A DNA stretch of 64,000 bases from Corynebacterium pseudodiphtheriticum DSM 44287 (GCF_000688415.1 NZ_JIAH01000006.1:1-64000); one strand, 5' to 3'; positions 8,792 to 19,607 are shown, counted from the first letter of the stretch. Translations and numbers: made by a program. Notes: a model not told the origin generated them from the letters alone.

Positions 8792-9331
8792 CTACTGCTC
8801 CGGTGCTGGTTTTTGTGCTGCTTCTTCATCCAGCGTGGAGATTGACCAGACAACCGAATATGGGGTCTCTTCGCCGGCATCATCGGTGCCAACTAGAACC
8901 GTAGAAATTTCCACGACGAGTAGGCGGGCGTCTTCGGACGTGCCGGGAATTTCTACGGAATCGGTGTCATAGGCGCCGTGAAAAATTTGATCGTTGGCGG
9001 TGGGGTCATCGTAGATGCGCAGTACCCGCCAGTCCGAGCTATAAACTTCCTCCGGAATGTCGATGTGCAGGGTTTCATTTGCGTCGACAAGCAGCTCGTC
9101 GACCTGCCCCTCTGGGCATTCTTCACCTAATTCGCAGACCAGATACGGGCTAATTTCAGCCTCACGATCACCGACGCTGGCATGGAGCGTGATCTCATGC
9201 GGATCTGCGCTTGGTCGGTTCTTCCACCAATTTTGGAAAACTAACGCAGCAACCGCGACCACCACGACCGCGACGATGAGTACCAACACCTGGATCAGCG
9301 ATTTTCGCTTCGCTTCTTTACGGGTAGCCAT
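8792..9331 (-). CDS. DUF2771 membrane-anchored protein
   Basis: A 179-residue protein of the corynebacterial DUF2771 family, function unknown. A basic N-terminus (MATRKEAKRKS) leads into one membrane segment (about residues 12-33), after which the whole protein should lie outside the cell. The exported part is acidic, with two Cys (LVCELGEECPEG) that could form a disulfide. Its stop is 14 nt from the cspB stop, convergent. It carries one copy of the variant CGTCGACAAG motif. Confidence 0.75.
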   Translation of the reverse strand: MATRKEAKRKSLIQVLVLIVAVVVVAVAALVFQNWWKNRPSADPHEITLHASVGDREAEISPYLVCELGEECPEGQVDELLVDANETLHIDIPEEVYSSDWRVLRIYDDPTANDQIFHGAYDTDSVEIPGTSEDARLLVVEISTVLVGTDDAGEETPYSVVWSISTLDEEAAQKPAPEQ

Positions 9332-9347
9332 GCCCCAAGTTTACTTT

Positions 9348-10322
9348 TCACTGGTGTGGGTTTTGTGCAACGGGCACAAACTCAACCTCATATAAATCCG
9401 GCCACCGCTTACCAGCCAGAAAGAAATGGCTACTCTTTTCGTGGAAAGCAATTCCGTTGAGTACGTGATTAGGGTCTGGGGCTGCATTGTTGTCTAGCTC
9501 GGAAGCATCAATCACCGCATCAACTTCGCCTGTATCCGCCGAAAACCGAATGATCTCATCAGACAAAAATATATTCGCGTAGACGGAATCACCTACGCAT
9601 TCCAACTCATTAATCTTGCCGACGGGAACACCACCGGCAGTTACACGTAACTCTCTTCCGATCAGCGGTTCAAAAGTTTCCGGATCCCGCTTGGTAATGG
9701 TATCCGAGCCATCGGAAACCAGTAGCTCTCCTTCGCGGGCACAGATGCCCCAGCCCTCGCCGTCATATTGGGCGCGTCCAATTTCTTGCAAAGTTTGTGG
9801 ATCGCGCTGAATTGCCTCACCAGCCTGCCAGGTTAACTGCCAAATAGAATTTCCACTGTGAGTAGTAGTTATGCCCTCGCCGAAAAATTCGTCGGCAAGC
9901 TCAGCTTGTTCGGTGATCTCATGTGAGGCTAAGTCGGCACGATAAATACGCGATTGCCCCCATTGTCCGGTGCCTACTAATAAGGAACCGTTGTCGTCGA
10001 ATTCTAAACCTTGTGTAAAGGATTCGGTGGAAAATGGGTAGACGGCAAAGACTTGGGGGACCAAACGCTCTATCGAGCTAGCAGCTAGTGAATCTTGGAG
10101 AATTGACTCCTGGGACGGCTGGTTTGCAGTCGTCACCGCGGGGGATGTCTCTCCAGAGGTTTTCTTGGTTTGGTTTCTAGGGCTGTCATCGGAGGTACTG
10201 CAGCTTGCTGCCAACATGATTGCAGTAATGCTTAGTGCCACCGCGGAGCGTCGGTGCCGTGAAAATATTTTCCGGTGCTGACCACGCTGGGCGTCAGCTG
10301 TAAATATCGTAAGGGGACCCAT
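9348..10322 (-). CDS. Glutaminyl-peptide cyclotransferase lipoprotein
   Basis: A secreted enzyme that converts N-terminal glutamine of peptides or proteins to pyroglutamate. The N-terminus is a lipoprotein signal with lipobox LAASC (Cys about residue 42), so it is probably anchored to the outer face of the membrane. The remainder is the beta-propeller of the plant/bacterial QC family (QGLEFDDNGSLLVGTGQWGQS, GKINELECVGDSVYANIF, HVLNGIAF). It is followed 16 nt later by the DUF2771 gene on the same strand, so the two may be co-transcribed. Two copies of CGTCGGCAAG lie in it, at 9615 and 9890. Confidence 0.88.
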   Translation of the reverse strand: MGPLTIFTADAQRGQHRKIFSRHRRSAVALSITAIMLAASCSTSDDSPRNQTKKTSGETSPAVTTANQPSQESILQDSLAASSIERLVPQVFAVYPFSTESFTQGLEFDDNGSLLVGTGQWGQSRIYRADLASHEITEQAELADEFFGEGITTTHSGNSIWQLTWQAGEAIQRDPQTLQEIGRAQYDGEGWGICAREGELLVSDGSDTITKRDPETFEPLIGRELRVTAGGVPVGKINELECVGDSVYANIFLSDEIIRFSADTGEVDAVIDASELDNNAAPDPNHVLNGIAFHEKSSHFFLAGKRWPDLYEVEFVPVAQNPHQ

Positions 10323-10360
10323 GTCGTTTATTGTGCCGTATGTGGTTCATAATGGGGGAC

Positions 10361-11923
10361 ATGACAAGACCGCCTTCACAACCAGCGCACTCTGCTACAG
10401 GTCAGAACGCAGATACTGCAGCAGGTAAGAACCAGCACAACGCGATGGGGCAATCCACAGCCAATACAGCTAATACGCAGACTGAGCGTGGGTTCCTGGA
10501 TCGCTATTTCCACATCAGCGAACGTGGCTCCACGGTCCCAGGCGAAATTCGCGCCGGGGTCGTGACCTTCTTCGCGATGGCCTACATCATTATTTTGAAT
10601 CCACTGATTTTGGGGACTACCGAAGATGTGGAGGGCAATGTCCTCGGCATTCCACAGGTAGCTGCAGTTACCGCATTGGCCGCGGGTGTGATGACGATCC
10701 TGTTCGGTATCATTGCGAAGTATCCGTTCGGGTTCGCCGCGGGGCTAGGCATCAACACTTTGGTTGCCGTCACCCTGGTGATGGGAGAAGGTCTCACCTG
10801 GCCACAAGCAATGGGCTTAGTGGTTATCGACGGAATCATCATTGTTATTTTGGCGGTTACAGGCTTCCGCGAAGCCGTATTCCATGCCATTCCCGCTGCT
10901 ATGAAATCGGCAATTGGTGTGGGCATTGGTTTGTTTATCACCATGATCGGCATGGTGGATGCCGGTTTCGTGCGCCGTATTCCGGATGCTGCTGGCACCA
11001 CCGTTCCGGTACAGCTCGGCATTGACGGGTCCATCGCTAGTTGGCCCACCTTAGTTTTCATCATTGGTCTGCTGATCTGTGGCTTTATGATGGTCCGCGG
11101 AATTCGTGGTGGCTTGTTTATCGGCATCGTCGCCACCACCGTTATTGCCGTGATCGTTGAGGCCATCGCTGAAGCGGGGCCATCGGTGGATGATGCAGGA
11201 GAGTCGCACCCCACTGGCTGGAATCTTGCGGTCCCTGCCGTCCCGGATTCGTTGGGTGGTATGCCTGATTTATCTTTGGTGGGCGCTATTGATCTAGTCG
11301 GAGCGTTTACGGAAGTAGGCGCGCTGGCCGCTACGCTGCTGGTATTCGCCCTAGTGTTGGCAAATTTCTTCGATGCAATGGGAACCATGACTGCACTGGG
11401 CAAACAAGGCAAACTCGTTGATGATGCAGGTAACCTGCCGAATCTGAAAAAGGCTTTGGTAGTTGAAGGCTTTGGTGCTGTGCTTGGTGGCGCGACTTCG
11501 TCGTCGTCGAATACGGTTTATGCTGATTCTGCCGCCGGTGTTGCTGATGGTGCGCGTACTGGCTTGGCTAATGTTGTCACCGGTTTGCTGTTTTTGGCCG
11601 CGATGTTTTTGACTCCGCTGTATGAGATTGTGCCAATGGAGGCTGCTGCGCCAGTCCTCGTCGTCGTTGGTGTGTTGATGATGGGGCAGGTGAAGGACAT
11701 TGATTGGGACAAATTCCATATTGCGCTGCCTTCGTTCTTGACGATCCTCGTGATGCCATTTACGTATTCCATTGTCAACGGCATCGGTGTTGGTGTCATA
11801 GCCTTTACGATGATGAGCTTATTTGCAGGTAAAGCGCAGAAAACTCACTGGATCATGTGGCTGCTGTCCGGGCTATTTGTGGTCTTTTTTGCAATCGAAC
11901 CATTGCGCGCCATCGTCGGCTAG
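10361..11923 (+). CDS. AzgA/PbuG-type purine permease (NCS2 family)
   Basis: A nucleobase:cation symporter of the AzgA-like group, which imports adenine, guanine or hypoxanthine. The 520-residue protein has a polar N-terminal extension of about 45 residues rich in Gln, Asn and Ala, then the family signature GEIRAGVVTFFAMAYIIILN and about 12 membrane segments, with the conserved ANFFDAMGTMTALGKQG and SSSSNTVYADSAAGVADG segments. ATG at 10361 is preceded by GGGGG; ATGs a few codons upstream are in frame but less well placed. The gene is divergent from the QC gene, with only about 40 nt between them. Confidence 0.9.
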   Translation: MTRPPSQPAHSATGQNADTAAGKNQHNAMGQSTANTANTQTERGFLDRYFHISERGSTVPGEIRAGVVTFFAMAYIIILNPLILGTTEDVEGNVLGIPQVAAVTALAAGVMTILFGIIAKYPFGFAAGLGINTLVAVTLVMGEGLTWPQAMGLVVIDGIIIVILAVTGFREAVFHAIPAAMKSAIGVGIGLFITMIGMVDAGFVRRIPDAAGTTVPVQLGIDGSIASWPTLVFIIGLLICGFMMVRGIRGGLFIGIVATTVIAVIVEAIAEAGPSVDDAGESHPTGWNLAVPAVPDSLGGMPDLSLVGAIDLVGAFTEVGALAATLLVFALVLANFFDAMGTMTALGKQGKLVDDAGNLPNLKKALVVEGFGAVLGGATSSSSNTVYADSAAGVADGARTGLANVVTGLLFLAAMFLTPLYEIVPMEAAAPVLVVVGVLMMGQVKDIDWDKFHIALPSFLTILVMPFTYSIVNGIGVGVIAFTMMSLFAGKAQKTHWIMWLLSGLFVVFFAIEPLRAIVG

Positions 11924-11971
11924 CGCTTAATACGAACCCTGCAGGACGCTGTTGCGAGGTACCATCTGTTT

Positions 11972-12907
11972 ATGTTGGAACCCCAAGTCCCGCAGGTGAT
12001 AACGCTTGCCGACGCGCAAGTAGACGATCCTCGTTTAGCTGACATCCGCCAGCTCAACCATCCGCGCCTGCGCCCGGACCGCCAGCCCCGGTTGGAGATT
12101 GATTCATCTGGCGACTATATTCCGGCATCCCGGCCGTCGGTAATTCTTGCCGACGGCGCGCTCCCAATTGCTCGGATGTGCGGCACCGATTCAGCGGTGA
12201 CCCCGGCCGCTGTTTTCGGGCGTGCCGAAAAACTACAGAAATTCGCCACTGATTATCCGGAGCAGTGGAGCAGAATTGCGCAGATAGGCATTCCGGTTTA
12301 TGAATTACCGGCAGTATTACTGCGCGATGTTGTTGGCTTCGAGCTGCACCGTGGATTGCTGGCAGTTGCGCTGCGACCGGACAGCGTAGAACTGGGCACA
12401 AAATCGGCAGAAGAGATTCTCGCGCCTGCCCGCACTATCGTGGTGTTAGAAGGCGTTGGCGATCCAGACAATATCGGCGCGATTTATCGCTCTGCTGCCT
12501 CATTAGGAGCAGATGCGTTAGTTTTCGGTGCGGGTTGTGGTGACCTCTGGGATCGTCGCGTAATTCGGGTATCCATGGGGCAAGCGCTGCGAGTTCCCAG
12601 CGTGCGTATACCAGGCGGTTTCAGTAACTGGCATCATGGTTTAACTGATCTGCGTAATCAAGGGTTTTATGTCACTGCGTTGAGTCCGGGGGCGCAGGCA
12701 GTGCAATTACGTGATGCATTAGTGGGACCCAGCGGTAACAGGCGTGAAAAAGTGGCGCTGTTGCTTGGAGCGGAAGGTCCTGGACTGACTCCGCATGCAA
12801 TGAACGCCGCCGATGCTTGCGCGGTTATTCCGATGGCTGCAGGGGCTGATTCACTTAATGTTGCGGTGACTGCAGCCTGCTGTCTCTACGAGCGCTGGCG
12901 CGGTTAA
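11972..12907 (+). CDS. TrmH/SpoU family RNA 2'-O-methyltransferase
   Basis: An S-adenosylmethionine-dependent methylase that modifies a ribose 2'-OH in rRNA or tRNA; the exact target is unknown. The 311-residue protein has an N-terminal substrate-binding part and a C-terminal SPOUT knot with the three family motifs: EGVGDPDNIGAIYRSAASLG, LLLGAEGPGL and IPMAAGADSLNVAVTAA. It lies 48 nt after the purine permease and could be transcribed with it. Two CGTCGGCAAG motifs (CTTGCCGACG on this strand) occur near its 5' end, 141 bp apart. Confidence 0.9.
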   Translation: MLEPQVPQVITLADAQVDDPRLADIRQLNHPRLRPDRQPRLEIDSSGDYIPASRPSVILADGALPIARMCGTDSAVTPAAVFGRAEKLQKFATDYPEQWSRIAQIGIPVYELPAVLLRDVVGFELHRGLLAVALRPDSVELGTKSAEEILAPARTIVVLEGVGDPDNIGAIYRSAASLGADALVFGAGCGDLWDRRVIRVSMGQALRVPSVRIPGGFSNWHHGLTDLRNQGFYVTALSPGAQAVQLRDALVGPSGNRREKVALLLGAEGPGLTPHAMNAADACAVIPMAAGADSLNVAVTAACCLYERWRG

Positions 12908-12921
12908 CTATGGTTTTTGAA

Positions 12922-13887
12922 TCAGGAATCGCGGTCGAGGTGGCGCAATTGCTCCCGGAGCTTAGCCCAACCGGTCTGTGTTTGCTTTGCCGCAGCTCTC
13001 GTTAGCTTGCCGACGATGCGCGCGGTGGTTGTCGCACCAGTCATAAATGTGCCGGTGATGGAAGACTGCGCATTTTGTGCTGCGTGATCTTCGTAGTCAT
13101 CGTAGTTCTGCGTGCTCGAGCTTTCTGCGCCAGCGGTAGATCCTTCGTTTTTGCGAACACTCGGTTTTGTAGCAGATAGGGAGTGTGCGCCTCCGTGATG
13201 GCCTCGGGCAAATTTTGGTTCTGGGCGACCGTCCAATGCGAATCCGACCACGTCAATATCTGGCCCTTCGGAAGAAAAGTCCACACCCAGCCAGGCCTTG
13301 TGTGCGTCGGCAAGTAAATCTTCTGGGGCAAAAGGCAAGGCGATGCCGCCTAACTGTGGGCTGCGCTGTCCAGCCCACAGGGGCGCTTCGAAGCCGTCAG
13401 GCAGGCCTTCGTTTTCGAAAGTTGCGTAACGGGTGGCAGTGAGACTGCGGTAGAGCTCGCCGTCGTGCCAGTGTGCGATGCCACCGAAACCGGTTTCGCT
13501 GTTAAAAGCAAACGCGTAGATGTCGGAAGCTGGTAAGGAAGCGCGCAGCTGGGGGGATAACTGAGACAGCTGTAATGCGTCATCAATGATCGTTTGCACT
13601 ACCGTGATTCCGGGGTAGGCACCGATATAAAATTCCTCGGCAGATACTTGTGCTGAACGGTTCAGCGGAAATTGTCCAAGCAGCGTAATCGGTGCAGATG
13701 GATACATCTGCGCGAGGTACTTTCTGCCAAAACCTCGGTCGGCAACGGGGCAATGCGAAAGAATATCCCCAGGTTGCTCCGCGGTATCGAGAAACCAAAT
13801 GGTGACGACGGCGGAGCGGTCTTCCGGTTGCGAACCATCAGAAAGAGGATCCGGAGTGCCTGGATGGCGGGGCTCATACTGTGTCAT
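12922..13887 (-). CDS. DUF6928-like conserved protein
   Basis: A 321-residue soluble protein that I tentatively place in the DUF6928 group (AVVTIWFLDTAEQPGDILSH at the start of the domain); function unknown. Residues 25-215 appear to be one alpha/beta domain (IYAFAFNSETGFGGIAHWHDG); the C-terminal third is polar and low in complexity, ending in a basic helix (KLREQLRHLDRDS). ATG at 13887 is preceded by AAGGTG. It is 48 nt downstream of sepH, on the same strand, so both may be in one operon. Confidence 0.65.
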   Translation of the reverse strand: MTQYEPRHPGTPDPLSDGSQPEDRSAVVTIWFLDTAEQPGDILSHCPVADRGFGRKYLAQMYPSAPITLLGQFPLNRSAQVSAEEFYIGAYPGITVVQTIIDDALQLSQLSPQLRASLPASDIYAFAFNSETGFGGIAHWHDGELYRSLTATRYATFENEGLPDGFEAPLWAGQRSPQLGGIALPFAPEDLLADAHKAWLGVDFSSEGPDIDVVGFALDGRPEPKFARGHHGGAHSLSATKPSVRKNEGSTAGAESSSTQNYDDYEDHAAQNAQSSITGTFMTGATTTARIVGKLTRAAAKQTQTGWAKLREQLRHLDRDS

Positions 13888-13935
13888 TGGGGGTCACCTT
13901 CGGTGCAAAAGTTAATGAGTCAACGCTGAGCGTGA

Positions 13936-15357
13936 TTAGCGGCGTGGTCGTTTGGTGTTGGCACGTACGCCGAGCAACACATCTTCCCAATGCGGGGTTG
14001 TTGCTTTGCGACGGCGTTTTTTCGGCGTGTCTGTTTCAGGATGTTGCAAGAATTCCTCGCCCTCTGTTTCTTTGGTCTCTTTAGCAGAGGTAGCGCGTTT
14101 GGAATCTTCACGGGGCTTATCGGTGGTATCAGTGACGACGGGAATGTCGTCGCGGGTGTCTTTGTTGTCCTCGTCGTCTGCCGAATTTTCCACAGCGTTG
14201 CGGGAGGTATCTGCGGTCTGCAGTGGATGTGAGGATCCGCGCTTGCGTTTTTTGTGTGCAGCTAATTCATCGTCCTCGAGAGGATCACCGGAGATGATGC
14301 CGTCGAATCCTGCGTTAAAGGCATCGCGGGCATTCTCGTCTACCCGCTGTGTACGCGTTAAGGAAGTCACTGAACGCACCGGTTGGATAAAGTCCGGGTC
14401 CACTAAATCTGCGGCTACAGAGTTGCGGGGTTCGACGGTGTCTGCCGAAGTAGGGTGGCGGTGGAACAACCATTGCGCGGAATTCTGCGATAACCCAGCT
14501 GTCCAGGTGACTTCGATTGTCCATGGCTCACCGTTTACGCTTCGGTGCGCGTCCCAGTGGGAGTCTGCCAGCGAATGTCCGCGTGCGGCGAAAGCAGTGG
14601 CCAGGACCTCCCACAGGCTAAGACGATCCGGGCCGCCGTCGCGTACTGGGTGGGCTTGTTTGGCGAGTTCTGCGATACGTTCGCGTTCTAGAACTACCGG
14701 ATGTGCGAAAGGTTCTACGCGGGATATGTCTACGCCCATTTCGTCGGCAAGTTCTTGTGCACTGGCACCGGCACGAATGCGCTGTTGGATTTGATTCGGG
14801 CGCATCGACATTGGTTGGTTGCGGGAACGGTCACGGTCGGGCATGCCACTGCCAGCTGAAGAACCAGTGGGAACCACGTGCGGCACTTGCGGCTTCGATT
14901 GTCCCTGGCCCGGGGTCGAATTGGCATGTTGCTGGCTTTCGTGGCTGTTTTGTGCGGCAGAATCTTGCTGCTCTGCGGTGTCAGGAACCGCGGTTAGGTT
15001 TGCAGCACCAGCGTCGGCACCGGCACCAGCACCGGCGTTGTTGGCAGTATCGTTTTCTGCTGGTGCTGGTTGCTCGTCATTTTGCCCTTGCCCGGTTGTC
15101 GTGTTGCGCCCGGTTGTCGCGTTGTCCTGCGAGCGTTCGTTTTGCGCGTTAGAGGCGGTTGGGTCTGTTTGGTCGATAATCGTTACAGAAGAACCAGTGG
15201 AATCAGATGCACCAGCAGCTTGCGATTGTGTTTTATGTACGCCTAAAGCACGTAGCAACTCATCGCTGACTGGAAGCTCGAAACTCTGACCAGACTCGTC
15301 GCTTAAGTACAAAACAGAGGCACGCGGGTCGTGGCCTTTGAATGCTAACTGGTGCAT
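13936..15357 (-). CDS. sepH: Septation protein SepH (DUF3071)
   Basis: An FtsZ-binding cell-division protein. The N-terminal domain (MHQLAFKGHDPRASVLYLSD) and the helix-turn-helix core (IQQRIRAGASAQELADEMGV, then VEPFAHPVVLERERIAELA) are the SepH/DUF3071 signature. In this 473-residue protein they are separated by a long linker (about 60-185) made of Gln, Asn, Ala, Gly and Thr. The C-terminal region is charged and disordered and ends in a basic patch (NTKRPRR). The linker contains degenerate tandem repeats, so its length may vary between strains. ATG at 15357 follows AAGGAG. Confidence 0.88.
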   Translation of the reverse strand: MHQLAFKGHDPRASVLYLSDESGQSFELPVSDELLRALGVHKTQSQAAGASDSTGSSVTIIDQTDPTASNAQNERSQDNATTGRNTTTGQGQNDEQPAPAENDTANNAGAGAGADAGAANLTAVPDTAEQQDSAAQNSHESQQHANSTPGQGQSKPQVPHVVPTGSSAGSGMPDRDRSRNQPMSMRPNQIQQRIRAGASAQELADEMGVDISRVEPFAHPVVLERERIAELAKQAHPVRDGGPDRLSLWEVLATAFAARGHSLADSHWDAHRSVNGEPWTIEVTWTAGLSQNSAQWLFHRHPTSADTVEPRNSVAADLVDPDFIQPVRSVTSLTRTQRVDENARDAFNAGFDGIISGDPLEDDELAAHKKRKRGSSHPLQTADTSRNAVENSADDEDNKDTRDDIPVVTDTTDKPREDSKRATSAKETKETEGEEFLQHPETDTPKKRRRKATTPHWEDVLLGVRANTKRPRR

Positions 15358-15393
15358 ACCTGACTCCTTAGTGTGCAGTAGCTGCAGAGAATC

Positions 15394-16563
<1,170 letters not shown>

Positions 16564-16668
16564 TCAGTCACGTCTAGCAAGATCTAGCGTGCTCTATTCA
16601 CTATATGCTGTGAAGAACTCAGACGTGGGTAGGGGCTGGAGTTTTGGGCCACTAGAGCGGAAAGAATG

Positions 16669-16696
16669 TTGATGGCGTCACATAGTTTGGTAGTAT
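16669..16696 (+). promoter_or_regulatory. Candidate gltA promoter
   Basis: TTGATG (16669-16674) and TAGTAT (16691-16696) are 16 bases apart. Transcription would begin near 16703 and leave a leader of about 97 nt. This argues against an upstream ATG at 16695 as the gltA start. Confidence 0.5.
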
Positions 16697-16799
16697 GAGT
16701 GTCACCAGGATGCGGCTCACATTGACCGTGTCCACCGTAGGTGAGTCGTTTTCCGTATCATCGAACATTGCGATTCAACCAATTAGCGAAAGGTTCATT

Positions 16800-18095
16800 G
16801 TGGCTTCTGACAATAATGACAAGGCTGTACTTCACTACCCTGGTGGTGAGTACGAACTGCCAATCGTTAAAGCAACTGAGGGCAACTCAGGTCTTAGCCT
16901 GGGGAAGATGCTCGGCGAAACGGGGTATGTAACTTACGATCCGGGCTATGTATCTACAGGTTCGACTGAATCTAAAATCACCTTTATTGATGGTGATGAA
17001 GGAATTTTGCGCCACCGTGGTTACGACATTGCGGACTTGGCTAACAACTGTAGCTTCAATGAAGTTGCTTATCTGCTGATTAAGGGCGAGCTGCCGAATA
17101 AAGAGCAACTCGATTCCTGGAATGATGATATTCTGCGCCACACTTTGTTGGATGAGGATTTCAAGGCGCAGTTCAATATCTTCCCGAGGGATGCACACCC
17201 AATGGCAGTGTTGGCATCTTCCGTTAACATTCTGTCGACCTATTACCAAAATGAGCTGAACCCACTGGATGAAAAGCAGCTGGACAAGGCTACCATTCGC
17301 CTGTTGGCTAAGGTTCCTATGCTGGCCGCATATGCATACCGGGCTTCGCAGGGTAAGCCGTACATGTACCCAGATAACTCTCTGGATCCAGCCTCGAACT
17401 TCCTGCGCATGATGTTTGGCTACCCAACCGAGAAGTACGACGTAGACCCAGTCTTGGCTAAGGCGCTGGATAAGCTGCTCATTCTGCACGCTGATCACGA
17501 GCAAAACTGTTCTACTTCCACCGTACGTATGGTTGGTTCGGCGCAGGCCAACATGTTTGTTTCGATCGCTGGCGGTATTAACGCTTTGTCTGGCCCATTG
17601 CACGGTGGTGCCAACCAGGCCGTTCTGGAGATGTTGGATGACATTCAGAACAACCATGATGGTGATGCAACTGAGTTCATGAACCGCGTGAAGAACAAGG
17701 AAAAGGGCGTTCGCCTGATGGGCTTCGGTCACCGCGTGTACAAGAACTACGACCCACGCGCGGCCATCGTCAAAGAATCCGCACATGAGATTCTGGAACA
17801 CTTGGGCGGCGATCCAATGCTGGATTTGGCTATGAAGCTTGAGGAAATTGCTCTTAACGACGATTACTTCGTTGAGCGTAAGCTGTATCCGAACGTCGAC
17901 TTCTACACCGGCCTGATTTATCGCGCCATGGGCTTCCCGACGGACTTCTTTACCGTTCTGTTTGCCATGGGTCGTCTGCCGGGATGGATCGCCCAGTACC
18001 GTGAACAGTTGACTGAGCAGACGAAGATTAACCGTCCGCGTCAGATTTACACCGGTGAGAGCCGTCGTGACGTCCCATCACTGGATCAGCGCTAA
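16800..18095 (+). CDS. gltA: Citrate synthase
   Basis: Condenses acetyl-CoA and oxaloacetate to citrate, the entry to the TCA cycle. The 431-residue protein is a type II (large) citrate synthase with the catalytic residues visible in LHADHEQNCST (His), GFGHRVYKNYDPRA (His) and YPNVDFYTG (Asp). I chose GTG at 16800: GAAAGG lies seven bases upstream and the start aligns with C. glutamicum GltA; an ATG at 16695 would add 35 unrelated residues and falls in the likely promoter. A clear terminator follows. The gene contains no CGTCGGCAAG motif. Confidence 0.96.
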   Translation: MASDNNDKAVLHYPGGEYELPIVKATEGNSGLSLGKMLGETGYVTYDPGYVSTGSTESKITFIDGDEGILRHRGYDIADLANNCSFNEVAYLLIKGELPNKEQLDSWNDDILRHTLLDEDFKAQFNIFPRDAHPMAVLASSVNILSTYYQNELNPLDEKQLDKATIRLLAKVPMLAAYAYRASQGKPYMYPDNSLDPASNFLRMMFGYPTEKYDVDPVLAKALDKLLILHADHEQNCSTSTVRMVGSAQANMFVSIAGGINALSGPLHGGANQAVLEMLDDIQNNHDGDATEFMNRVKNKEKGVRLMGFGHRVYKNYDPRAAIVKESAHEILEHLGGDPMLDLAMKLEEIALNDDYFVERKLYPNVDFYTGLIYRAMGFPTDFFTVLFAMGRLPGWIAQYREQLTEQTKINRPRQIYTGESRRDVPSLDQR

Positions 18096-18150
18096 ACCTT
18101 CTGCGTGTGGCAGGCGCGTCATTCCTGGCTAACGCCTGCTAAACGCCTAG

Positions 18151-18183
18151 GCTGGATCTAGTTCCGCTAGGTCCAGCTTTTTT
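18151..18183 (+). terminator. gltA terminator
   Basis: A 10-bp stem (18151-18160 with 18168-18177, one G-U pair) with a 7-nt loop is followed by six T. It is a standard Rho-independent terminator 56 nt after the gltA stop. Confidence 0.9.
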
Positions 18184-18288
18184 GGCTGCCGCTTTCCATC
18201 GTTGAAAGGTATCAGCACATCCGCTGTATAGAGCAGTGCTGACTATTCCGGTCAGCGAGAAGATATTTCCCAGTTTGCAAGGAGAATT

Positions 18289-18663
18289 ATGGCAATGGAA
18301 AAACCCGAGATTCAAGAGTTTTCGGGCCCAGCACCGGGTGATCTCGTTTCCGAGGACATCGTTGTTGGAGACGGACACGAGGCAAAGCCGGGATGCTTTG
18401 TTGAGGTGCACTACGTCGGAGTCGATTACGAAACCGGCCAGGAATTCGACTCTTCCTGGGATCGTGGGCAGTCCATTGAATTCCCGTTGCAGGGTCTGAT
18501 TGCCGGGTGGCAAGAAGGCATTCCTGGTATGAAGGTTGGTGGCCGCCGCCAACTGATCATTCCGCCAGACAAAGCTTATGGGCCTGCAGGCGGTGGGCAC
18601 CCTCTGTCTGGCCGCACTTTGGTTTTTATGATCGATTTGTTGTCAGTCAACGAAGGAAATTAA
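18289..18663 (+). CDS. fkpA: FKBP-type peptidyl-prolyl isomerase
   Basis: A cytoplasmic prolyl cis-trans isomerase of the FKBP family, 124 residues, a single domain with no signal peptide. Visible signature: FVEVHYVGVDYETGQEFDSS, then WQEGIPGMKVGGRRQLIIPP and AYGPAGGG. AAGGAG lies just upstream of the ATG at 18289. It has its own terminators on both sides, so it is probably monocistronic. The same gene follows gltA in C. glutamicum. Confidence 0.95.
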   Translation: MAMEKPEIQEFSGPAPGDLVSEDIVVGDGHEAKPGCFVEVHYVGVDYETGQEFDSSWDRGQSIEFPLQGLIAGWQEGIPGMKVGGRRQLIIPPDKAYGPAGGGHPLSGRTLVFMIDLLSVNEGN

Positions 18664-18680
18664 ATTAACAGGTGCGCGTG

Positions 18681-18719
18681 AGGCGCCGGGGATCGCAGTT
18701 GCGATCTCGGCGCCTTTTT
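18681..18719 (+). terminator. fkpA terminator
   Basis: A G+C-rich stem of about 16 bp (18681-18697 with 18700-18715, one bulged base) is followed by a run of five T. It ends 25 nt before the next gene. Confidence 0.9.
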
Positions 18720-18743
18720 GCGTTCGGTGGCATTATGGGAGCT

Positions 18744-19607
18744 ATGTCTAATCCACAGCCTATGCCGACTTTTGATTTGAATGATTCCGCCAGCATGCCG
18801 CAACTCGGTTTGGGGACCTACAAAATTTCTCCAGACAAAGTGGAGTCAATCGTGCGGACAGCCATCGAACTTGGCTACCGACATTTTGATACCGCACGAA
18901 TTTACGACAATGAAGAAGCCGTCGGGCGAGCTTTAAACGATGCTATTAAAGCTGGTGATGTTACTCGTGAAGAACTGTATGTTGTCAGCAAACTTTGGCA
19001 CGACCAACATGGTAAGGCAGAAGCAAAACAAGGTTTTAGCGATTCATTACGCAGACTGGACGTTGGCTACCTCGATAATTTCTTAATCCATTGGCCGTAC
19101 CCTCAGGGCGGCAAATACGTCGAAACCTGGGAATCGCTCTTAGAGATTAGCGAGACTGATGAACTAGTTTCCGCAGGTGTCGCGAATTTCAATGCAGAAC
19201 ACCTCGAGAAGTTGGTTGCAGCGACTGGCAGTGCGCCCAGCCTCAATCAGATTGAATTACACCCAGGCTTTCATCAGCCAGAGCAGCTCGCTGCAAATCA
19301 GAAAATTGGTACCAGGGTAGAAGCGTGGTCGCCATTAGCTCGCGGTATTGTCTTGCAAAACCCACAGTTGGAAATGATTGCTGAACGCGTTGGGGCGTCC
19401 GTGGCCCAAGTCGTACTGCGCTATCTGTTGGACAAAGAGATATCTGTCGTACCAAAGGCCTCGTCCCGTGAACGGTTGGCAGAAAATGCTGGCGCGATCG
19501 ATCTACGGCTTCTGCCAGAAGATACGACAACCATTGATGCCCTAGCGGGCATGCCCGGTTTCGGTCGAATCTTCGGTGATCCTGCTACGTTCCCGGATCA
19601 GGCATAG
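18744..19607 (+). CDS. Aldo/keto reductase
   Basis: An NADPH-dependent oxidoreductase of the AKR superfamily, group of 2,5-diketo-gluconate reductases; the natural substrate is unknown. The catalytic tetrad is complete: Asp and Tyr in YRHFDTARIYDNE, Lys in VVSKLWH and His in FLIHWPYP. The C-terminal coenzyme motif is ISVVPKASSRERL. The start at 18744 (MSNPQPMPTFDL) gives 287 residues; a GGGAG is very close to it, and ATG at 18735 is an alternative. The gene begins just after the fkpA terminator. Confidence 0.88.
   Translation: MSNPQPMPTFDLNDSASMPQLGLGTYKISPDKVESIVRTAIELGYRHFDTARIYDNEEAVGRALNDAIKAGDVTREELYVVSKLWHDQHGKAEAKQGFSDSLRRLDVGYLDNFLIHWPYPQGGKYVETWESLLEISETDELVSAGVANFNAEHLEKLVAATGSAPSLNQIELHPGFHQPEQLAANQKIGTRVEAWSPLARGIVLQNPQLEMIAERVGASVAQVVLRYLLDKEISVVPKASSRERLAENAGAIDLRLLPEDTTTIDALAGMPGFGRIFGDPATFPDQA

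Noticed and set aside
10582..11412. 276-codon reading frame antisense to the purine permease
   Set aside because: A shadow of the hydrophobic codons on the other strand; the translation is low in complexity and lacks a start signal.
16887..17801. 304-codon reading frame antisense to gltA
   Set aside because: It is the shadow of a conserved citrate synthase gene, with no ribosome-binding site and no recognisable protein.
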